Of a stretch of DNA of 64,000 nt, positions 30,821 to 53,100 are shown piece by piece. A program made the translations under genes and the position numbers. The stretch comes from Eunapius fragilis. Its lineage: Eukaryota > Porifera > Demospongiae > Spongillida > Spongillidae. How positions within the stretch are numbered: position 1 is the first letter of the stretch; each line of letters begins with the position of its first letter. The stretch is from assembly GCA_963681505.1 (NCBI GenBank), contig OY811986.1, positions 3,313,922 to 3,377,921 of the forward strand, given 5' to 3'. Under the pieces are notes generated by a model. It was not told where the DNA came from, ran no database searches, and saw only the letters and a program-made list of their open reading frames with translations.

Positions 30821-32719
30821 TCAGATCTCATGAGGGTTGGGTAGAGATGAGGTGATTCCTTCCCATTCCTTCTCCAAATCTTTCTGGGACAGTTGGCCCA
30901 TCATGTGAGCTGCCTGTAGCTCTGTGCACGCTGCCAGGTCTTCCTCCATGTTTGCAAGAATCTCAATAAATGACTCATCTATATCATCAATTCCAATGGG
31001 TTCATCCATCTGATCCAGAGGATTGTGAGCTCCTTCAGTGAGTGGTTGAATAGCTGTGCAATCAAAGAATGCATGCATTTATAAATGCCTTATAATAGAC
31101 ACTGTGCATGCAGACTTTGCATGTACTTACTATTTGTATAGAGTGTTGCAGGGTTTAATTTGACTCCCTCAGAAGAAACAGAGTGTGACATATTTCTGGA
31201 TTTTTGGCCATCTACTGCATGTGTTCCTGTAGCAACATTTGTGCGACACGTGTGCATGTATACATTTTAATTTATGTATGTGATACGAGCAGAACAGATA
31301 TCATGTCTTATAGAGGCTGTGTATTTGACTACTTGCCTTTCTGATGTGCTGTGCTGGTACCTTGAGGGTTAGGCTCAAGTGAGTCATACACAGAAGCCAT
31401 CTCAAAAGGGTCGCCCTGTTTTGCATGGTATGCTCCTTGTATTCCCTCAACCTGCTCCATCTTCGTGTTATAGGAACTGATGCTGTGCGTAAGGCCTTGT
31501 ACTTTCCCCCTCTGCTTCTTGATGCGCTCCACTGATGCTATGGCCTCCCGCTTATCCATCGCATTCTTCTCACTGCACAACTTCCTGATATTGGCATCAA
31601 GCACTCTGAACAGCTCCCTGGAGCAGGTTGACTTAAAAATGAATTTTCCTTCGCCAGTTTGAGCTTTCTTCCCTGCCTCAAAGGAAACGAGTCCCGTCTT
31701 TTTACCGTAGTTCTTTAGTTCCTTGTAGTACCATCGCGCGACCTGTACTTTGGAATCGGCCGAGACGAGCGTAATGTGATCCGGGGTGACCTCAAGGTTA
31801 TACGGTCCTGAAAGCTGCAACCTTTGGGCGGTCTCGTTCTCATCCATAAACACACGATATGTTCCTAAGAAGGTGTATACGCGCATGCAAATCAAATGAC
31901 TTGTTCCATTTGCGAAGTACGCCTATGTATGCAGTACCTGACAGTACTGTCGTATCATGATCGTCTTCATCGCGGTATACGCTCTTTGACTTTCCCTTCC
32001 TCATCTTCACACGATCGCGACTCACAGCATCTCTGATACCTTCAACCCATTGGTTTAGGTACGCTTGAGAATCGCATGCAAATACGTGGCGTCCTATATA
32101 GTCGGCGTACAAATAACAGTCAGTGCTTTAACAACTACTACTGAATTGGATTAGTTTGTAGGTATAGGGTCCACTTACCAATTTGAGTAGTAAACTCAAA
32201 CACAAATGAATGCGTTTCATCCCCCGAGATTTGCTGCAGCTGCTCATAGCCTCTTAGAGGGATCGTTTTTCTATCCAAATCAGTGAATTGTTTCGACTCA
32301 TTTTCAAAGTAATCAAGGCGCACTATTCCATCTATCGTCGTGTCGTAGAGAACAAACCATCGCTTTGACCATCTCTGATCAAGAAGGAGGGGCAGATAAA
32401 TAAGGGGTGGTGGAGTGGAGCGAGGAAATGGGATGATAGGAGTGCAGAAGGAGGTAGGAGTGAAGGAGGGAGGGGTGATAGCATGAGGAGAGTGATGGAG
32501 AAGGAGTGAAGGACTGAATAAGGGGTTGGAAGGAGGTGGTGGAAGGTGGGGGCCTCAAAATGAACATTTCAAACGCTAGGGAGCTAGAGCTCGCGAGAGA
32601 GCGAGAGAGAGCGTGTACGGTGGAAGGAAACTAACACAATTACAGTCATCTGTGGTGATTACCTTGAACTTGCTTCTTACAGGCAATTTGTGCATGTAGC
32701 CCTTCAGCCTTACTGCCAT
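30821..32719 (-). CDS. Gene D: PH-PTB adaptor (DOK-like), compact
   Basis: Six exons, about 413 aa: 32663-32719, 32179-32374, 31938-32093 (PH and linker), 31361-31864 (PTB and tail), 31131-31226, 30821-31053. PH pieces are VRLKGYMHKL, RWSKRWFVLYDT, SFVFEFTTQI and FACDSQAYLNQWVEGI. The PTB has TYRVFMDENETAQRL, RWYYKELKNYG and EAGKKAQTGEGKFIF, with Lys at both pTyr-contact positions. Tail tyrosines are SVYDSLEPN and TLYTN; the last exon is acidic (EPIGIDDIDESFIEIL). The PTB exon could instead end at 31337 with a GC donor (AAAG|GCAAGT), adding eight residues. Exon 2 has the same length (196 bp) as that of gene A, so A and D are probably the closest pair. It starts 103 bp from the divergent DDX41 gene. 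Confidence 0.82.
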
Positions 32720-32822
32720 TCTACAGCCCCACCCCTCAAATGCAAAACCACCCCCGCGCTTTGAGCCGGTCATCACGTGCATCCTACTCTTAATTAGTGC
32801 CTCTCATCATCAGTTGTTTACT
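32720..32822. promoter_or_regulatory. 103-bp divergent promoter, gene D / DDX41
   Basis: Very short head-to-head spacer with a CACGTG E-box, C-rich GC-box-like stretches (CCCCACCCC, CCACCCCCGCG) and no TATA. A housekeeping-type bidirectional promoter is inferred. Confidence 0.6.
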
Positions 32823-41827
<9,005 letters not shown>

Positions 41828-43435
41828 TGCCACAGTGTATCTCCAAACCTGGTCTCGTTGGCCAAGCACAAAAATCTCACCTGCTTCTGTGCTTTGGTTG
41901 ACGTTGGTGTTCTGTTTCATTTATATTCAGTGGTCACACTATTACTTCACTGCTGTGAAGACAAGTGTAACAATTACATGTCTGTATATAAATGCACAGG
42001 ACCGGTGTAATAACGGGATCATTGTTTTAACTTCAGCGTATCATTTTAACATGAGACCCCCCGGGTGGGGACTTGACGCGTGAATATACCATTACCGCAC
42101 ACGCCATTATTGTTAGGGCATTATTTGACCTCTACCACGTCCGCGCGGAAGCTTGTGGCCAGGCTATTTTATTGAAAGGTCAAATCCCTGGCCTATAACG
42201 CTCCGGAACAAGGTGCATAAACGTCCAAGTTCTGTTGGTTACCGTCTCGAGGTGGATTCTGGGGGAGGACATTGTATTTCAATTAACTACGCTCCCTCAA
42301 ATAATTATACGTAGTCTATATAATATACGACAAGGGGGTTTTGCCACCCCCACCCCATCAAGTTATATATATTTGGTAAATTAAAGTTAGGGGCGGCGAC
42401 TTGAAAGGCACAAGTTAATTGGATGTGCCAGCCGTCTACCACATCCGGCAGGCGCCAGGCATATGATGTAATTATGTCTCTACATGTAAATTAAAATTTG
42501 CGCTACAGTTGGAACCCGCTGCGCTAGCTGTCGCGCTAAAAGTTTCCGCCGCTTTGTGGCCATTTATTACATCCATGGGGGGTACGGGGCTGAGGTATAA
42601 CTTTCTCCTCCGGTCAACCAGCAAATAATTTACTGGTACGCACAAAAATGAATTCTTCCTGAAGGTACCATAATATTTTAGCGCCTTGCCCCCCCCCCCC
42701 CTCGCAAATAAGTTCTGAATCCGCCCCTGGGCTGCATGCCACCCATAGATTATAGAATATGCTCCTTCGGGCTGGGTACGAGGGACCACGCAATCGTACG
42801 GCTCTCGTTCCCAACCCTGTCGAAGTTCGATGCTTGCTTGCGCTTACACACCTGTTGACCTAATCACAAAGGTCACACAGCTGTACAGCCCTATAATATA
42901 TTATTATTTTATACTGGTTCGTACCCAGACCCTGATTCCCACAGCTGTACGTGAAAACTACGTGAAAGAGGTATGTAATCCACCCGCAGCGGTGGGAATC
43001 AGGGTCTGGGTCACTAGATGCCAAGTGCCTCTGCACTTCTGCAGCATTTCAGTAGCGGTTCTGGGAAGGGGGGGGGGGGGGGGGGGGGGGGGGTTGGGGG
43101 TTCAGGAAATTAGGCAATCTGCATTGATAGTTGTGAATAAATCATTGAACGGTGCATTCCCTTATTGCTGTAGTCAGTGATGTCTAATATTAGATAGTGT
43201 AATAGGTAGGTCTAGTAAGTTAATGCGTGTATTAGTTGCAGTTGTACCTTTGAATGCATTATAATGATCTATAAAAAAAAAGATTTAAAATTATTTCATT
43301 CAATTAGAATAATAATTGGTCTGCGCAGGCGTATCGCAAAAGTGGTATTAGTATCCATCCATCGGCGGACTTGTTTTTAATCCGGATCCCGATTCCGTAT
43401 TGATTCTGGTAGTGACATACTGACTATTTCAAAGA
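41828..43435. other. Intergenic between DDX41 and acid phosphatase
   Basis: No gene seen. It contains a hairpin-forming pair at about 42926-43011 (ACCCAGACCCTGATTCCCAC and its exact inverse), C and G homopolymers near 42695 and 43080, and the presumed phosphatase promoter at its right end. Confidence 0.5.
42926..43011. repeat. Inverted repeat, 20-bp arms
   Basis: ACCCAGACCCTGATTCCCAC and GTGGGAATCAGGGTCTGGGT are perfect inverse copies about 45 bp apart. It may be the core of a small foldback element. Confidence 0.8.
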
Positions 43436-44137
43436 ATGATGAGCTTCTGCCTTGCGCTTGGGGCTCTCATAAGCGTCTTGGCACTGACATCAGCCGTGGG
43501 TCTAGATCAGTGTGGGGTATACGGATGGGATATCCCTACCCCACCTCAAGACGCCAAGCTACTCCAAGTGCACGTGATCGCCAGGTGAGACCTGATCCCA
43601 TAGTGAATATATGCACGCATACTGGTAGACCGGTGGATTAGGTACATTTCAAAGGATATACCATAGATATCTATGGATATACATATAATTGGCGTTCATG
43701 TATGTGCGTGTGTACAGTTGGTGTGTGATGTAGATCGCGGGGTAACGGATTGTCACGTGTACTAAAATGTATAGAGCTCTTTCATCGCGTGACTTAATAG
43801 CATTCATCTTCTAATTAGTCCTTCATATTGGTGCTCGTTTACAATGGGCTTATGCTTAGTTTTGGTACGTAACATTACTTCAGAGTGTCGTTTAAAAATA
43901 TATTATTGTGGTCCAACACATGACTAACATTTTTAAAAATATGATTTTTACTTGTGCCCTCGGAGCGCGAGTTATGCATATCAAAAGTACCAAAACCGAG
44001 CATACGCCCATATATTTCCATAGTAAACCGAGCACCAATATGGCGGACAATAAAGCAATTAACTCAATTAAAGCCCACGCGTCATGTGACCATGAAAGAG
44101 CTCTTATACATCCATCTGGGGTGTGTACTATGCGCAT

Positions 44138-44191
<54 letters not shown>

Positions 44192-47100
44192 ATGTGCATG
44201 TGTGTGTGTGCATGATGTGTATGTGTGAATATGTATGTGTATATATGTGTGTCTGTGTAAAAGATGTATACCCATTCTTAAGCATCAGAATACTATTCTG
44301 ATTCGTTCCGTGTTCTGTTACACTTAGTTCAGCTATGCATGAGGTCGGGGATAGGAGCAGGCCATGGAGAGAGGGGGGTAGGAAGGAGGGGTGGGGCCTG
44401 TTTTATCAGTCCACTGCCAGGCCTCACCAAAATAATCCAGACTATTTGGGCAAAATGCTGTTCATTGCATGTAACATCCATGCAAGTCTTTTATGATGTG
44501 TCATCACAACCAGCCAGGTGTTGTCAGGTCATCGATGACCATGGCAATATCAGAATTGAGTCTGCCCATTCATCATCTGTAACTCCAGCCATCTTGTTTG
44601 GCTGTGCTGTATGTATGTGTGTGCCTATGTCTCTATGTGTACTTATGTCATTAACTGTTTTAATATTCATTTATTGACAGTAGTCATTGACAACTCATTT
44701 GCTTCATTATCATTTTTCAGGCATGGGGACCGAGTTCCTTGGGAAGGTCAGCCATGTTGGCCAGATGACCCCAGTGTGTGGGAGTGTACGCTGAACAGTG
44801 CGGAGGTCCCCATGTACTCTGACACCCAATATGGCACCATCCTGCCAAGAGTGTACAGGAAAGGTATGTATTAATTAGTTATATATCTCAGCAACCTTTG
44901 AGCAGACTTAAAATAAACTGGAAAGGGGCTGCAATAAGCTCCCCCCCCCCCCCCCCCCCCATATCAAGTGCAATCTGCAGATCCTAAAAATCAACATGTA
45001 ATCAATTGTTGCGCAGATGCTTGTATAATGCATGTAAGTATACATAAGTTCTATCCTCCAAGGGTTCAAGATTGATTGCAGTTGTGTATTTAAATACACA
45101 ACCTATGAGGGGTGCTTAGTGATGTAATAGCTGCATAATTGTGAAGCTACTTACCACTCCTATCTGGTCCTTAACCTCTATCACCCCGATTTTGGTCCTC
45201 AATTGAGGACCAGCCACGTCCTCAATTGAGGACCACACCTGCAACATGCACTTCTCCCGCAATTTCTGTTATTTTGTAACTGCACTATGCACATCAAGTT
45301 TATTGCATAAGTTTATTCCCTGCTGGCAGTCGTAAGCTGCAAAGCAATCAAGATCTTTCATCCCACTGCAAAGCGGCAGTATTTCATTTGTAGGTTTTGA
45401 GCATTGAAATGTTTTTCTGTTACCATTCCCGATGATGCTGCTAACGATTCCCTTTGCACCAAAGTTCACTTTGAACTTACTCTGAACTTTGTCGCCGATC
45501 TTGAGTTGTGCGCTTTTGCTCATTGCGGTTCGCGCGCACGGGAGACGCTAATTAATTGCCTTTCACTTGACGAGTGTGACCATAGGCTTCAGAGGCAAGA
45601 ATGTATAACACGAGCAAACTTTATACACTAGTCACTACTATGGGTTAAAAGGCACATGATACGCGAACGTATTTGCTACATGACCTTTTATTGGATTTGG
45701 TCCTCAATTGAGGACCGCTGTCCTCAATTGAGTACCAAAGGGTGATAGAGGTTAACAGCTATGGTTAGAAAATAGGCACTTGTATTCTGGCTGAAAATGA
45801 GCAACATTGGCTTTAAAAAGCATATACAAATGTAGTGGAAGCGTAGATCCCGACCTACAATAACAACAGATATTCTGATCTCTTCAGCAATGCACACACA
45901 TTATATACTTACATGTCACACACCATAAGGATTTGCTGCATGCATGGGTCACACTCACACTGTGAGTGATCTAGTCAGCATGCAGCTGCCTATAGGTGTT
46001 GATGACATGTTAGATCCAATGATTACATATTCGTAAAGGTTAGACAATGAAATCAAGGGAAGGGGCACCGCGAAAGACCATTCCGTATGCGGTCCCCGAT
46101 ATTAAACGAATATTAGTTGTCACGCGTCAGCATTTGTTGCGTATGCAATTATTTATACGATACGTGTGCAGATTCTGCATAACTCTTGAAATGGACACTT
46201 TGGCAATACGAATAGTATGCAGATACTCTGCATACTATTTTTTTACTAATCTGTATCCGCTACACGCAAGTCTGCATATCACATGCTATACTACTCAGCA
46301 TATACCTTTCGCCACACCCTCCTTCCGCCACGCCTTCCTCCTTCCCGGCCCCACCCCATCCATTCCTCCCCCTCCCTCCCTCCCCCTCCCCCCCCCACGC
46401 CTGCAAATATGCCTGTCTCTTCAGTTAAAACATGTTTAAAAAACAAAACAAGCTGGATTTACATGCACTACACTGAAAAATCGTTCGGATTGAAATCAGA
46501 GTCTTCCTGCTCAATTTCTTCTTCCGCCTCCGCTTCAGGAACTTCCGACATGGAAACAGGTCTAAAGAAGGTAGGGGGGAAACCTTCTGGTTGAGGCCGT
46601 TTCGACGGGGATCCGGCCTTCCTTTTTTTCCCTTCCACCCAGCATGACCCACGATTCTTCTCGTGGCGTTCGTCAAGCTTGTTCATGAACGCATTTAACA
46701 CTGCATGAAGAACTATGAGTATGTATGTGTGCAATACATTATGGTCAACTTACTTTCTGACCTCCAGGATAGATGATGCCTCACAATTGTGTCATCCTCA
46801 CTTACATCGCTTTCATCGGTCATGAAGTTAATGGTCAGTTTTTCCCACAGCTGACGCTCGTTGGGCCTGACCATTGCCTTTCGTCTTTCAAAAAGCTACA
46901 TATATACGTACACAACTCAGTCAGTCACTCAAAAAACACATTCTTTAGCCGTACTCTGTGAGTTCGTGCTGCTTTTTTTCTCTTCAATTTATCCCTTTTG
47001 ACTTTTTCCAAGGCATCCCCCTCGGCATTTTCTTCAGTATAGGCACGCTTCATACTTTCAAAATGTCGATGGACAGCTCCTTGGACAATGGAATAGACAC

Positions 47101-50100
47101 AATAGTTATGCAATCCAGCCATGCACATTAACTTATAAACTCACGGTGCGCAATACGGAGCGATATGGTTCCATCAAGAGCCATTTCTTTTTTTATCTCA
47201 CCAAAAATTCTGCGATTGTGAGAACTGTCGGCCCTGTCATGATCAGTGTGTGTATACAGTTTTTCAACACATAAAAATAATTCTAAACAAACCTTTCAGT
47301 GAATTCGAAATTGTTTCCCGCTTCACTCATTGCGCTATAGAGCAGCTTCACCTTGTCCTGTGCATGATGATGATTTGATGTATTCATGATCAAGCGGCTA
47401 TAAATACAAGTCTCTTACCAGCGCATCCTTCGGAACTGCTTTGCTCCTGTTTTCTGGTGATTTTGCAGCGGACTGCACAGATTCGAGGGTATTTGAAAAC
47501 ATAGCAATTTTCTCGTTTTGTTCTTCTGATAGCTTTTTAAGCTTTTCAATTTCTTTCTGTTGAGCCTCCATGACCTTCAATAACTCTATTACGGAAGGCT
47601 GCAGCTGCGGGTTGCTCGCGTCGTCGTCAGCCCCAGAGAATGAGACTACAGGCACAAGGACTGGCGGTGTTAGCTGGATTGTTCTGCCTTTAGGCCTGGC
47701 GACAATTCTGCTAGGAGTACTAACGGAACCATAAAACGATCCAGCCATATCGCGTATCGCCTTCAGCTAAATCATGCAGCTGCGAAATCAGTGCAATGCA
47801 TAATGCAGCTGCATGATTTAGCTGCGCGCGCATGGGTTTCCGCACAAGCGCAAGTTATACATCAGATCACGTTTGTTTTGTGTTTTAAAAAATTCAAAAA
47901 TGTTTCAAATGCATGGACCTACCAAAAGAAAGCTTTGCCCCCATTGCGGTGTTCGTCTTAGTCGTTCTGCATACTACTTGCATAGGCGACAGTTCTACTC
48001 TTTTGAGACAGGACAGTGGCAGAGAAAGTCAGCAGCTCCTGATCAGCAGCAGCAGGCCAATGATCGACAGGCAAATGAATGTGAAATTGCAGATAATGTC
48101 ATAATGGATTCAAGAAACGAATATTCATCGTCATCTGATCTGTCTTCGTCAGAGTCAGATACATTTGGTTCAGATATTGTACAGGTAAGAGATCATAATG
48201 TAATACATACTGCCATAGATTCCATGCCCACACTGACAACGGGCGTGACATGACACGCCCCTTCCGCCCCCACAGACAAGAATCGAACGTTTTTTTTTTA
48301 AATGTGCGTATCTCCGTAACCATGCATAAGCGCTAGCGCTAGGACTAGAGTCACTAGACTGATAACGTTATTCGAAAAAACAAAGGTTTTTCAATATTGT
48401 TTTAGTATATGAGATACGCTTTTTTTTTCCATGGGGGCGGAGGTGGGGTGGGACTTTAATAGATGCGTCGTAATAATTGTTTACATGTACATGTATGATT
48501 ATGAGTGTTACACTTCAAAAACCACACAAACCTCAATGTAGGATTTAGTGGAAGTGGAAGAATCAAACGACATTCAGAGTGACATGGAAACCATGGAAAC
48601 AGAGGATAGCAGTTCTGAGGAGAGCACAAATCCCACACAAAATTCTGCAGCAACTGGTAACCCCAAATCATTGCATGTTCTACGGTACATATTGCTATTT
48701 GTTCTGATATGGAAGAGCATATGTAAGGTTGCAGACAATGCAGTGAAAGATTTATTGAAGTTTTTGAATGTTCTGATTAATCTTCTGGTGAAAGATAGCC
48801 CGTTCAGTGTTCCTTTAACCCTAGCTTCTGCATTGAAGACATTGGGAATATATGATAACTTTACACAGTTTTGTGTATGCAGCAAATGTCATTCCCTCTA
48901 CAACATAGCTGATTGCATAGAAAATGTTGGAGGATCTTCGAGTTCCAAGAAATGCAGATTTGTTCAGTTTCCAAACCATTGCCAAAAAAGATTTCGCACT
49001 CCGTGTGGCCAACTTTTAATGAAAGAAGTTAAGCAGAGTTCTGGGAAAACAACATTAGTGCCAAACAAAGTATTCTGCTATAGAAGTGTTATACAGTCAT
49101 TGGCTGATAGGTTAAGAATGTCAAAGTTTTTAGATCTATTAAACTACGGACATGAGCATAGAAGCGCTGATGGTGTTTTAACAGACATATTTGATGGAAA
49201 ACTATGGAAAGAATTTCAGTCAACATTTGGTGGTAACAAAAACAACCCTTCATTAGGCTTTATGCTCAATGTTGATTGGTTTAACCCGTTTAAGCATGGT
49301 AATTATTCGTTAGGAGCAATGTATTTTTCAATATTAAATTTACCAAGAGAGCTGAGATACAAGGAACAAAACACCATACTAGTAGGATTAATACCTGGTC
49401 CCAAAGAGCCAAAACTAACTTTAAATTCATATCTAACACCTCTTATTCAAGAGCTTTCACAATTAGAAACAGGCGTCCAATTTTATTCACCAGATGCACT
49501 AGGGGGAAAGGTGATTGTTAAAGCTAGGTTGTTGGCAACTTCATGTGACATACCAGCATCTCGTAAAGTGTGTGGATTTGTGGGTCATTGCGCTATAAAA
49601 GCTTGCAATAAATGTCTAAAAGACTTTAATAGAAAAGATGATAGAACAGATTACAGTGGTTTTGATGCAGATTCGTGGCCTAAACGCACTAATCAAGAGC
49701 ACAGATTGCGTGCACAAGAATACCTTAAATGCACAAACAAAGTAGAAAGACAACGGATTGAGAGCTTGCATGGTCTTAGATACTCTGTTCTGCTAGATCT
49801 ACCTTACTTGGACATTATCAAGCATTGTGCAATCAACCCCATGCATAACTTATTTTTGGGAACGAGTAAACACGTAATGGAAGTGTGGCAAAAAGAAAAT
49901 CTTATAACAGCAAGTGATCTAGTCATCATTCAAGAAAGAGTAAATTCCATGAACCCACCACCAGATATAGGCAGAATACCCTCAAAAATATCTTCTAATT
50001 TTAACGATTTCACTGCTGATGAGTGGAAAAATTGGACAATAATATACTCCATATATGCTTTACACGATACATTGCCAGCATCAGAATTAAAAATGTGGGA

Positions 50101-53100
50101 ACTTTTTGTAAAAGCATGTTCAATAGTTTGTTGCAGAGTTATTACTGAAGAGGATGTCAAACTAGTACACAGGCTATTGTTGGAATTTAACAACTGCTTT
50201 GAACGTCTTCATGGACCGGACTATTGTACAATAAATATGCATTTGCATTGCCACCTTGCTGAAACAATACTAAATTTTGGTCCTATCTACTCATTTTGGT
50301 GCTTTCCCTATGAGCGATACAACGGCATACTAGGGTCATATTCAACAAACAATCATGTGATTAACGTGCAAGTGATGAGAAAATTTTTACTCCAGCAATC
50401 CCTTGAAAAATGTCTATTTGATCATGATTCATCATTAGAAGACATGCCAAAGGAATGGATCCTATCTGTTATTGGTTCTAAACTGATGAAAAGCACAGGA
50501 TCACTGAAATTACAGATTTTCGATGCAACTTCATACGAAACCATACTAGCACAGAGACACGGACATGGAGATATAAGAGTATCATACTCAGCACATCAAA
50601 AGGACAAACTATGTGGAAAAATATATGAAGGTGCATTCACAGATTCACAATTTGAAGAAATGAAACAAATGTATAAATTGCTGTACCCAAATGCAACTAC
50701 AATGCAAGTGTCTCGGTTATACATAAGATGTTCAGATGTAGAAACATACAGTACAAATGAACACTACAGCTCTTCATCATCAATGAGCAAGAGATCCCAT
50801 TGTGCATATGGATTGAATACTTCCGTTTTTCCTAACAAAAAACAATTATGTTCCATCGAATGCTACATAAAAAACTCAGTTATTAACTTACATTCCAGTA
50901 AATCAGAACACATTCTGGCATGTGTTAAGTGGTTTCAGATTCTTCCTGGAGAACAACAAAAGAGCCTTGGTGATACTGTTGATCTATGGAGCACATTCCA
51001 AACCAATCAACCAACCTACATCTCTCTCTACCAGATCCAATGCAAAGCAGCTACAGTGAAAACAGTTGCCATAGTAGATGGCATAGAACAAAATGTAATC
51101 TTATCTGCTCCAGTACACAGAATGGTGAACCATTAACAACTGTATAGCCTTGTACATGTAGTTTGTATGCCTAATGATTCAATGTGTCTCTTTTCTGTAT
51201 ATGTATATACAATGCACACACACACATTCAGATTAAATTTATATCCATACAGAAAATCAATAGAGTGTGTTCTTTTGCTCTTAATGGTTCCTTCTATATG
51301 ATGCATATCCTGAACAGTTCAATTCCAAGTCGATGTAAACACCTTCTTATGTGAAGTTAGGGGTGGCTTAGAAACACAAGTACAATATTTCCTAGTACCA
51401 ACTGATGGTCCCCACGTACATTGCCATGCACACTTTAACTATGCTGGGGGTATGGGCTTAATTTCTTACACAGTGTCACCCAGTGCTTAGTGTCCTATGG
51501 TAGCACACAATGAACATGACATCGCCCCGACCTAAAACTCTTTCAGTACGTGGGGACCATCAGTTGGTACTAGGAAATATTGTACTTGTGTTTCTAAGCC
51601 ACCCCTAACTTCACATAAGAAGGTGTTTACATGGACTTGGGTTCCCAGTCCTTACATTTTTAAAAAGATTCTGAACAGTTCAATTCTATCACCACTATTT
51701 GTTCATTGTAACTTGCACAAACACATGTAAACAACATTTCTACATGTAATTCCAGCTGGTTTCCCATTTGGGATATGACAAGTAAATCAGCAATGAATTC
51801 CTCATGCCAGTCACAACAACACATACCTCCCCCTCTCCATACACAACTGCTCCATTTCAGGTCTTGGAAATCATCTGACTCTTCAACTCTCCATACAAGA
51901 AGGTGTTTGTTTATACATGGACTTGGGGTTCCCAGTCCTTACACTTTTAAAAAGATTCTGTCTTTATTGACAAAGCCGTCATGGTAACCAGAGTTTTACC
52001 AACACACAAAGCTTCAGGGACATGGGAAGAACGGTCCTAACCCTTTTCCTGACATTGCCATGCACACTTTAACTATGCTGGGGGTATGGGCTAAGTTCTT
52101 ACACAGTGTCACCCAGTGCTTAGTGTCCTATGGTAGCACACAATGAACATGACATCGCCCCGACCTAAAACACAAACCATGGAAGACACGACAACCGCAC
52201 AAGCTCAACTCACCCCAACCTACACACACTATCAGCTCATCACAGAGAACACCTCACCCAATGGACAATGCCAGCCGTCCAATGGCCAGCTTCATATTCT
52301 AATTAGAAAGTGTCCAGACCTGAATGGGAGCACACAAACCATGGAACAGACACGACAACCGCACAAGCTCAACTCACCCCAACCTACACACACTATCAGC
52401 TCATCACAGGGAACACCTCACCCAATGGACAATGCCAGCCGTCCAATGGCCAGCTTCATATTCTAATTAGAAAGTGTCCAGACCTTAATGGGAGCACACA
52501 AACCATGGAACAGACACGACAACCGCACAAGCTCAACTCACCCCAACCTACACACACTATCAGCTCATCACAGAGAACACCTCACTTAATGGACAATGCC
52601 AGCCGTCCAAAGGCCAGCTTCATATTCTAATTAGAAAGTGTCCAGACCTTAATGGGAGCACACAAACCTTGGAACAGACACGACAACCGCACAAGCTCAA
52701 CTCACCCCAACCTACACACACTATCAGCTCATCACAGAGAACACCTCACCCAATGGACAATGCCAGCCGTCCAATGGCCAGCTTCATATTCTAATTAGAA
52801 AGTGTCCAGACCTTAATGGGAGCACACAAACCATGGAACAGACACGACAACTGCACAAGCTCAACTCACCCCAACCTACACACACTATCAGCTCATTACA
52901 GAGAACACCTCACCCAATGGACAATGCCAGCAGTCCAAAGGCCAGCTTCATATTCTAATTAGAAAGTGTCCAGACCTTAATGGGAGCACACAAGCCATGG
53001 AACAGACACGACAACCGCACAAGCTCAACTCACCCCAACCTACACACACTATCAGCTCATCACAGAGAACACCTCACCCAATGGACAATACCAGCCGTCC

